From: NORP259 sp041398705
Lineage (GTDB): Bacteria > Planctomycetota > UBA1135 > GCA-002686595
Reading direction: 5' to 3'
NCBI GenBank assembly: GCA_041398705.1
Contig: JAWKUI010000002.1
Coordinates: 619,204-683,203 of the forward strand
DNA: 64,000 nt
Part shown: one piece after another, positions 17,197 to 23,705 of the stretch
Layout: every line of letters starts with the position of its first letter
Numbering within the stretch: position 1 is the stretch's first letter
Made by a program: the position numbers and the translations under genes
Notes under the pieces: generated by a model
Database searches by the model: none
What the model saw: the letters and a program-made list of their open reading frames with translations, nothing else
Told to the model about the DNA's origin: nothing

Positions 17197-18543
17197 TCAG
17201 GCGGGATCGCGCGCGAGCACGACCAGGGAGTAGTCGTTGGGTTGGAGTTGGTTCTCGGCAAACCGGTCGACCGCGTTCAGCACGGCATCGGCCATCGCCT
17301 CCGCCGAACGGGCGGCGTTGGCCTGCAGCGCCCGGTAAAGCCCCGTTTCGCCCCATTCGTTGCCATCCGACCGGCAGACGCTGGCGATGCCCTGTCCGGC
17401 GAGCACCAGACGATCGCCGGGCAACATCGGCACCCGGATGACTTCGAGGCGCTTTTCGAAGACGCTGCCCTCATCAAAACCGAGTGCGAAGCCCGCCGGT
17501 TGCAGGGATTTCAGCCGATTTTCGGCGGCATCGAAGCGCAGCAGGGGCAGCTTGTGCCCAGCGCAAGCCACTTCGGCCACGTGATCGAGGGGGTGCAGCA
17601 CAACCACCAGGGCGGTGACGAAGATGCCCCGCTCCACGTCGCGGTGCAGCTCGCGGTTGACCCATTTGAGCGCGTCGGCGAGGCTCGCGGACGACTGCAA
17701 TGCGGTTCGCAGGTAGGCCCGCGCGGTGGCGCCGATCAGCGAGGCGGGCACGCCCTGGCCGCTGACGTCGCAAACGAAAAAGGCGGGCGAAGCCCCAAGG
17801 CGCGTGAAATCGTAGAAGCCGCCGCCCGGCTCGCTGCTCGCGCGGAAGCGGCCCGCCACGCGGTAGCCGTCCATCCACGGCTCCTCCGAGGGCAGGAAGG
17901 CCTGGGCCAGGTGCAGCGCGAGCTCCCGCTCCCGCATGCGGATGCCGAGCTCCACCTCGCTGTGTTGGGCCTCCGCCAGGGATTCCCCCATCTTGTCGAT
18001 CGCTTTCGCCAGGGCGCGCACTTCGCCCGGCCCCTTCACGTGGGGTCGGTGCCGCAAGTTGCCCCGGGCGATGACGCGCACGTCCTGAACCAGATCGTCG
18101 AGCGGCCGCGCCACGTGCCGAGCAATCAGGCTCGCCACGCCGGCTCCCACCAGGATCGCAACACCGGTCACGAACCAGATCAGGTAACCGAGGTCGCGCT
18201 CCTCGCGCGAAGCGACCTTCGGCAGGACAAGCCCCGGGGAGCCTTCCACCGCATACCGGGCGCCCGCGAGTCCCTTGTGCCGCCCTTCCAAGAGCTGCAC
18301 TTCGGTACGCAATACCCCGCCCGCCTTCACGGTGGACGTGTCCGAAGTCGGCCGCAGGTGCTCTTTGCCCTGTTCCAGCAGCTCGGACCCGATCGCTTGC
18401 TCCTCCGCCGCCAGCACCATCGACTGGTCCACGTGGTACTGCACGAGTTCGTGCGAGCGTTTGGCGAGGAACTGGCCGGCCGTCAGCAACACGATGGCCA
18501 GGGCCAGAGACACCCCCAATGCAAACCGGGCCGCCAATCCCAT
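17197..18543 (-). CDS. HAMP-SpoIIE/PP2C family membrane protein, probable pseudophosphatase
   Basis: The 448-residue protein has a TM helix (about 5-25), a periplasmic loop, a second TM (about 118-140), a HAMP-like segment (ARHVARPLDDL onward), a coiled linker and a C-terminal SpoIIE/RsbU-type PP2C domain (about 225-445). Two of the four metal-binding Asp positions appear lost. The usual GGDFYDF is GGGFYDF (Gly242), and the usual TDG is GQG (Gln384). Asp259 (DVSGQG) and Asp437 (PNDYS) remain. This suggests a signalling pseudophosphatase or an enzyme with altered chemistry. Its ATG is two bases after the pgpA stop, in the ftsK operon. Confidence 0.85.
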   Translation of the reverse strand: MGLAARFALGVSLALAIVLLTAGQFLAKRSHELVQYHVDQSMVLAAEEQAIGSELLEQGKEHLRPTSDTSTVKAGGVLRTEVQLLEGRHKGLAGARYAVEGSPGLVLPKVASREERDLGYLIWFVTGVAILVGAGVASLIARHVARPLDDLVQDVRVIARGNLRHRPHVKGPGEVRALAKAIDKMGESLAEAQHSEVELGIRMRERELALHLAQAFLPSEEPWMDGYRVAGRFRASSEPGGGFYDFTRLGASPAFFVCDVSGQGVPASLIGATARAYLRTALQSSASLADALKWVNRELHRDVERGIFVTALVVVLHPLDHVAEVACAGHKLPLLRFDAAENRLKSLQPAGFALGFDEGSVFEKRLEVIRVPMLPGDRLVLAGQGIASVCRSDGNEWGETGLYRALQANAARSAEAMADAVLNAVDRFAENQLQPNDYSLVVLARDPA

Positions 18544-18545
18544 GG

Positions 18546-19061
18546 TTACTGTTCTACCCCCAGGAACCAGAAATGGGGGCTGGAGCCGGGAAACAGTGTT
18601 TGCAGCAGCCACATCACCGCCAGCCCGTAGAGGCCCGCCATGACATCGTCGAGCATGATGCCGTCCGAGCCGCCGACCCGCTCCAATCGTTTGATCGGGA
18701 AGGGCTTGAGCACGTCGAAGGTACGGAAGACCACGAAGCCGACGACCAGTCCCAGCGCGCTGGGCCCGCGCAGGGCAGCCATGGTGATCAGGTACCCGAC
18801 GACCTCATCAAGCACGAAAAAGCCCGGATCCTTGCCGTAACGCTCTTCGATGGCGGGCGCCAAAGCCCGGCCGAGCAGGTAGACCGCCGCAGCGGCCACC
18901 ATGGACCAAGCCAGGTACGAAGCCGACGAAGACAGGGCCCAGGCGATCAACACGCCTCCCAGGGTGCCAAACGTGCCCGGCGCCACCGGCGCCATGCCCA
19001 GTCCGCCGCAGGTCACGCACCAGACCCGCCAATCGTCCGTCCGGAACTTGCGTTCGCTCAC
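18546..19061 (-). CDS. pgpA: Phosphatidylglycerophosphatase A
   Basis: The 171-residue membrane phosphatase removes phosphate from phosphatidylglycerophosphate, the step after PgsA. Family motifs are APGTFGTLGG near the N-terminus, DPGFFVLDEVVGYLIT, FRTFDVLKPFP and GIMLDDVMAGLYG, between about four hydrophobic helices. The GTG start at 19061 overlaps the pgsA stop (GTGA). A longer in-frame extension runs through pgsA and is not real. Placement directly after pgsA is functionally coherent. Confidence 0.93.
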   Translation of the reverse strand: MSERKFRTDDWRVWCVTCGGLGMAPVAPGTFGTLGGVLIAWALSSSASYLAWSMVAAAAVYLLGRALAPAIEERYGKDPGFFVLDEVVGYLITMAALRGPSALGLVVGFVVFRTFDVLKPFPIKRLERVGGSDGIMLDDVMAGLYGLAVMWLLQTLFPGSSPHFWFLGVEQ

Positions 19062-19675
19062 GGCTCCGACCGGGACAGGAACCGTTTGGTGTGCAGGACG
19101 TAGTTCAGGCCGGAACCGAGGGTGGTGATCAGGGTCAGCCAAACCAGCACGTGCGTGAGGCCGCTCCAGAAGCGATACCAGCCCTCGGGCCAGGCGTAGG
19201 CTTCGAGCCAGAGCACGCCGCCCACCGCCATGCACTGCACGATCATCTTGATCTTGCCGAGGCCGTCGGCAGGGAACTCACCCCCGAGTTTCTCCACGTA
19301 ACCGCGGATGCCGGTCACGAGGAATTCGCGCGCGAGGATCACGACGACCGCCCAGGCGGGCACCCACGCGCGGGTCCAGGGCATGGCCGCGGCGAACACC
19401 AGGGCGCCGACGATCAGCACCTTGTCGGTGAACGGGTCGGCGATGCGGCCGAAGTCGGAGACGAGTTTGTCGCGGCGCGCTAGGTAGCCGTCGAGGAAGT
19501 CCGTGGCGGCCACCGCCACGAACAACCAGAACGCGATCTGCACCAAGCCGCGGTGCTCGCGCACTTCGGCCTGGCTGTCACCGGTGAGCGTGTGCAGGAT
19601 GCCAAAGAGGACCATCGCACCCAGGAACCGGATCGCGGTGATGCGGTTGGGCCAGTGCTGGAAGACCCCTTTCAT
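19058..19675 (-). CDS. pgsA: CDP-diacylglycerol-glycerol-3-phosphate 3-phosphatidyltransferase
   Basis: The 205-residue integral membrane enzyme makes phosphatidylglycerophosphate. The CDP-alcohol phosphotransferase motif is complete: Asp62-Gly63-x2-Ala66-Arg67-x8-Gly76-x3-Asp80-x3-Asp84. Six hydrophobic segments surround it, with the NRITAIRF start common in PgsA. The ATG overlaps the rimO stop (ATGA) and its stop overlaps the pgpA start, so rimO-pgsA-pgpA are translationally coupled. The rimO/ftsK-pgsA neighbourhood recurs in many bacteria. Confidence 0.95.
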   Translation of the reverse strand: MKGVFQHWPNRITAIRFLGAMVLFGILHTLTGDSQAEVREHRGLVQIAFWLFVAVAATDFLDGYLARRDKLVSDFGRIADPFTDKVLIVGALVFAAAMPWTRAWVPAWAVVVILAREFLVTGIRGYVEKLGGEFPADGLGKIKMIVQCMAVGGVLWLEAYAWPEGWYRFWSGLTHVLVWLTLITTLGSGLNYVLHTKRFLSRSEP

Positions 19676-21009
19676 GCCAGCTCCTCCCCGAGCAGGTTGT
19701 TGTCCTGCAGGAGTTCGGTCACGCGCACGCGCAACTTCTGGCCGACTTCGGCATCGGGGGCCTCGACGAAGACGACGGGGTCGACCTCCGGGGCATCCCA
19801 GTCACCGCGCGCCACGACGAACCCTTCGTCATCGGCCGGTTCGTCGACCCAGACGTCGATCTCGGCGCCGATCTGGCTTTCCTGCACGGCTTCGAGCACC
19901 TCATCCCGGGCGGCCAGCACGCGTTCGAGCCGCTGCTGGATCTCCTTGGCGGGCACCTTGCCGGTCAGGCTGGCCCCATGGGTGCCCTCTTCGTCGCTGT
20001 AGCCGAAAGCCCCGAGCCGCGCTAGCGAGTGCCGCCGGATCAGGTTCACCAGCTCGTCCACGTCCTCCTCCTGCTCGCCGGGGAAGCCGACCAGCACGGT
20101 GGAGCGCAGGGTGATGCCGGGCACCTCCTGGCGCAGGCGTTCGAGGGTCGCGTGCACCTGGTCCACGCTCGACGTGCGGCGCATGGCCTTGAGCACGCGG
20201 CTGGAACCGTGCTGGATCGGGATGTCCAGGTAGGGGATGACCTTCGGGTGATCGCGCAGCAGATCGGTCAAGCGCCACGGAAAGCGCCCCGGGTAGGCGT
20301 ACATGATGCGCACGCGGTGTTCGCCGGGCAGGTCGGCAAGGGCCTCGACCAGGTCGGGCAGTTCCATGCCGAAGTCGCGGCCCCAGGCGGTGGAGTCCTC
20401 CGCCACGAGCACCAGCTCGCCTACCCCAGCGCCGATCAGTTCGCTCGCTTCTTCGAGCACGGCGCTCGGGCGCTTGGAACGGTGCGGTCCGCGGATTGAA
20501 GGGATCGCGCAGAAGGCACACTGGTGGTCGCAACCGTGGCTGATGCGCAGGTAGGCGTAAGAGCCGGGGGTCGACAGCAGGCGCGCGTCGTCGCGCTCGG
20601 CGGGGCGCAGGCCCGGGCTGGACAGGTAATCGCTGACGCGCCGGCCTTCCGACAGCTCGCGCACCGAGCGAGCCAGGCCGCGGTAGTCCGAAATCTCGGC
20701 GAACAGGTCGACCTCGGGGAACTCCTCCCGCAACTTCTGGCGGTAGCGCTGCACCAGGCAGCCGGCCACGACCACGGAGCCGAGTTCGCCGCGCTGCTTG
20801 CGCTCGATGAGCGAGCGGATGGCGGCGTAGGACTCCTCCCGGGCGGGCCCGATGAAGGAGCAGGTGTTGAGCACCACGGCCTGGGCCTGGTCGGCGTCCC
20901 CGGTGACGGTCAGACCCTCTTCCGCCATGCGGGCGAGGATCAGTTCGGAGTCGATCAGGTTCCGGGCACAGCCCAGGTGGATGAGGGAGACGAGGCCGGG
21001 GGTGCTCAA
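19672..21009 (-). CDS. rimO: Ribosomal protein S12 methylthiotransferase RimO
   Basis: This 445-residue radical-SAM methylthiotransferase thiomethylates an aspartate of ribosomal protein S12. Two Fe-S clusters are visible: N-terminal Cys14, Cys50 and Cys84 (HLGCARN, NTCSFI, GCLVQ) and the radical-SAM triad Cys160, Cys164 and Cys167 (CDHQCAFC). A C-terminal TRAM-like domain follows. SHGCDHQCAFCAIPSIRG favours RimO over MiaB. The start is a TTG with no strong ribosome-binding site; it is preferred because Cys14 would be lost from any later start. Confidence 0.94.
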   Translation of the reverse strand: MSTPGLVSLIHLGCARNLIDSELILARMAEEGLTVTGDADQAQAVVLNTCSFIGPAREESYAAIRSLIERKQRGELGSVVVAGCLVQRYRQKLREEFPEVDLFAEISDYRGLARSVRELSEGRRVSDYLSSPGLRPAERDDARLLSTPGSYAYLRISHGCDHQCAFCAIPSIRGPHRSKRPSAVLEEASELIGAGVGELVLVAEDSTAWGRDFGMELPDLVEALADLPGEHRVRIMYAYPGRFPWRLTDLLRDHPKVIPYLDIPIQHGSSRVLKAMRRTSSVDQVHATLERLRQEVPGITLRSTVLVGFPGEQEEDVDELVNLIRRHSLARLGAFGYSDEEGTHGASLTGKVPAKEIQQRLERVLAARDEVLEAVQESQIGAEIDVWVDEPADDEGFVVARGDWDAPEVDPVVFVEAPDAEVGQKLRVRVTELLQDNNLLGEELA

Positions 21010-21026
21010 GGGGCGCGCGGGGGGAC

Positions 21027-23705
21027 TCAGGCGCCTGCGCTGAGCTCCAGCCAGGCGTCCATGTCCAGGAGTATAGCGCGCTTCTGCCCCCCCATGTACG
21101 GCCCGATCAGCCCGACCTGCTCGAACTCCTCCAGCAGCTCGCTGGCCGCCTCGAAGTCCAGGTCGAACTCCCGCTGCAGCAGGGAAACCCCGACCCGATC
21201 CCGCTCGATCAGGAAAGCGCCGGCGGCCTGGACCAGGTCCGGCCGCGACCAGGTCCGGCCCCGGGGGCCGTCGGCCCTGCCGGACGGCACCGGCTCAAGC
21301 TCGACCAGGTTCTCCAGCTCGGCCACGACGGGGGTCGCAGCCACCTCGGCGAGCACCTCTTCGGGTGCCTCGACCTCGGCTTCTTCGCTCAGCTCGTAGT
21401 CCTCGTCTTCATCTCCGTCGACGTCGTATTCCTCGTCCTCTTCGTCGTAGTCCTCGTCGTCGTCTTCGTATTCCTCGTCGTCCTCGTCCTCGTCTTCATC
21501 TTCGTCGTCTTCGTCTTCATCCTCGTCGTCGTCATAGCCGGCGGTCACGGCGTCCTCTTCCAACTCTTCCTCGTCGGATTCTTCGTACTCGCCTTCCTCT
21601 TCGTCGTCTTCTTCTTCCTCTTCGTCTTCTTCGTCGTACTCGGACTCCTCATCGTCCTCGTACTCCCCTTCTTCCTCTTCTTCGTACTCTTCGTCTTCTT
21701 CCTCGTATTCGGCTTCTTCGTCTTCCTCGAGCTCGCCGGTTTCTTCGTCTTCCTCTTCCTCTTCGAGCTCGCCGTCTTCCTCTTCGTACTCGGACTCTTC
21801 TTCGTCCTCGTACTCACCCTCTTCCTCTTCGAGCTCTTCTTCGTCTTCCTCTACAAGTTCGCCGGTCTCCTCGTCTTCGTACTCGGCGTCCTCATCGTCA
21901 TAGTCTTCGTCTTCGGATTCCTCGTCGTCCTCTTCGAAATCGTCGTCCTCTTCTTCGTACTCGTCTTCGTCGTCGAAGCCGTCGTCCTCGATTTCGTCCT
22001 CGTCGTCATCCCAGCCTTCGGCGACGACCTCCTCGGGCTGAGGGGCGACCACGGCGCCGGGCACGGCCTGCTCCGCCGCTTCCTCGGGGGCGAACAGATC
22101 CGAAGCCCAAGGCCCCTCGGCCTCCAGCTCCTCGCGGATCGACGGCAACAGCGAAGGCGCCGCTTCCTGGGTTTCAACGGGCACCTTGCTGAAGGTCACC
22201 CGGGTCACCGAACGGGCGTGGCTGTCGGCATCCTCGTCCACGCCCGCTTGGGCCTGGATCTGCATGGCCGGCGCGGTTTGCTCCGAAGCGGCCGGACGAG
22301 CCGAAGCCGCCGCGCTGGATTCACGGCCTTCCCAGGCCGCGAGCCAATCCCGCTCCATCTTGCGCATCAGGGCCTCTTCCGCCGGTTCCGCGATGGCGGC
22401 TTCCGCTGCAGCTTCCTCCGCTTCGGGCTCGACGTCCATCACGAGTTCGATGGTCTCTTCCTGCTCCGCGACTTCGTCCACCTCGAGTTCGTCCGCGGCT
22501 TCCACCACCACTTCGACCGCCGAGGGCTCGGACGGCTCGACGCGGGCGATCGGCGCCGGGGCGGCGGGCTCATCGTCCTGTTCCCACACCGGGCGCGGCG
22601 CCCGACTGCGCACGGCGGCGCCTTCCACTTCGGGAGCCGGCCCCATGTCCAGGGGTTTGGTGCCCGGGGGCAACTTGCGCACCTTGGGTTGGGTAGCGTG
22701 CGCGCTATCGAGGCCGATCAGGTCCGCGAGGGCCTGCTCTTCGGCATTTTTCAGGCCGAAGGGGTCGTCGGCCCGGCCTTCCTCGACGCCGGCGCCGAAA
22801 GGAACGTCAGCTTTGGCGTGGGCAGACTTGGGGGTCCCCAGATTTGCACCAGCGGGCTGAGCGACAGGCCCCTTCCCCTTGCCGGGGCGGTTCCATCGGT
22901 GGTTCTTGTCGACGGATGCGTCGGCTTTTTTCGGGGCGGGTTGGGCATCGGTCGGCAGGGACTCGGTCGGGGCGGCTTTGGCTTTCGCCTCCGCCTTCAG
23001 GGGCGCGGCCCCCTTGGGGATCTCCCCCTTGAGGCGCACGTCTTCGGGATAGGGCGAAGGCGGCAGGGGCACAGTTTGCACTTGGGTCTTGTTGAGACTC
23101 CAGAGTTCCTCCATGTACCTAAGGGTGGAGGCGTCGGGAGCCAGGGCGTGGGTCTCGGCGTTCGAAACCCCGTCCCGGTCCAATTCCGTAATGGCGGACG
23201 AAAGGGTGGCTCCGCCTCCGACTTTTTTCGGCAGGGGCAGGTGGCCGCTCCACCAGGTGAAGGCCGCCGTGGCTCCGGCGATCAACAGACCGATGGCCAC
23301 GCCGGCCCAGGCTCCGACTCCCTTCGCCAGGGCACCACCCAGGGCCTGGCCGATCAGGCCGCCGCCCCCGGGCACCACCGCCGCGAGCGCCGCGGCGAGG
23401 CCGAGCGAACAACCCACCAGGCCGAGCACATGGCGGAACGGCTCCCGCAGGTTGCTGCCCAGGAAGAGCATGGCTCCGATGACGCTGACCCCGCCAAAGG
23501 CCAGGAGCGACGGGAAGTACCCGAACGCACCGACCAGGCGTAGGGCCACGGCCCGGATGCCGTGCACCTGGGTTTCCCCGGGCACCTGGCCTTTGAAGAG
23601 GGCCACGAGAACCAGGACCGTCGGCACGACCCCAATCACACACAGGGCGAGCCCCAGGGTTTCCCCCTGGAGCTTCGGCTTCGCAGATTGCTCTTTCATG
23701 GTCAC
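21027..23705 (-). CDS. Motor-less FtsK-like membrane protein with giant acidic linker
   Basis: The 892 residues have four hydrophobic helices at the N-terminus (about 15-170), resembling an FtsK 4TM domain. A Pro/Ala/Lys-rich linker follows, then about 215 residues of almost pure Asp/Glu (about 565-780), then a C-terminal winged-helix domain (815-885). That domain matches the gamma domain of the adjacent FtsK: both share SLLQR, an AS-x-L helix, G-[IL]-[LI]-G, R-x-ILL/M and a Trp. No Walker A or B motor is present. The gamma recognition helix of FtsK (YTRASRLIDQM) is FEAASELLEEF here, losing the basic contacts. The GTG start overlaps the ftsK stop (GTGA), implying coupled translation. Function unknown; a divisome partner or modulator of FtsK is inferred. 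Confidence 0.8.
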   Translation of the reverse strand: MTMKEQSAKPKLQGETLGLALCVIGVVPTVLVLVALFKGQVPGETQVHGIRAVALRLVGAFGYFPSLLAFGGVSVIGAMLFLGSNLREPFRHVLGLVGCSLGLAAALAAVVPGGGGLIGQALGGALAKGVGAWAGVAIGLLIAGATAAFTWWSGHLPLPKKVGGGATLSSAITELDRDGVSNAETHALAPDASTLRYMEELWSLNKTQVQTVPLPPSPYPEDVRLKGEIPKGAAPLKAEAKAKAAPTESLPTDAQPAPKKADASVDKNHRWNRPGKGKGPVAQPAGANLGTPKSAHAKADVPFGAGVEEGRADDPFGLKNAEEQALADLIGLDSAHATQPKVRKLPPGTKPLDMGPAPEVEGAAVRSRAPRPVWEQDDEPAAPAPIARVEPSEPSAVEVVVEAADELEVDEVAEQEETIELVMDVEPEAEEAAAEAAIAEPAEEALMRKMERDWLAAWEGRESSAAASARPAASEQTAPAMQIQAQAGVDEDADSHARSVTRVTFSKVPVETQEAAPSLLPSIREELEAEGPWASDLFAPEEAAEQAVPGAVVAPQPEEVVAEGWDDDEDEIEDDGFDDEDEYEEEDDDFEEDDEESEDEDYDDEDAEYEDEETGELVEEDEEELEEEEGEYEDEEESEYEEEDGELEEEEEDEETGELEEDEEAEYEEEDEEYEEEEEGEYEDDEESEYDEEDEEEEEDDEEEGEYEESDEEELEEDAVTAGYDDDEDEDEDDEDEDEDEDDEEYEDDDEDYDEEDEEYDVDGDEDEDYELSEEAEVEAPEEVLAEVAATPVVAELENLVELEPVPSGRADGPRGRTWSRPDLVQAAGAFLIERDRVGVSLLQREFDLDFEAASELLEEFEQVGLIGPYMGGQKRAILLDMDAWLELSAGA
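21398..22013. repeat. Polypyrimidine/polypurine low-complexity tract (Asp/Glu linker)
   Basis: On the plus strand the sequence is almost entirely C and T, with regular G from TCG/TCC/TCT triplets, encoding the acidic linker on the minus strand. It is a codon-level repeat of GAG, GAA and GAC, with short direct repeats throughout. Such tracts are prone to replication slippage and strand-asymmetric structure. Confidence 0.85.

Noticed and set aside
15736..18630. Plus-strand frame of 964 codons opposite priA and the SpoIIE-like gene
   Set aside because: Antisense to a conserved helicase and two further genes; His/Gly/Arg-rich low-information sequence.
21398..22013. Possible CRISPR or tandem-repeat array in the acidic tract
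   Set aside because: Short triplet repeats vary without constant spacers; explained by Asp/Glu codons.
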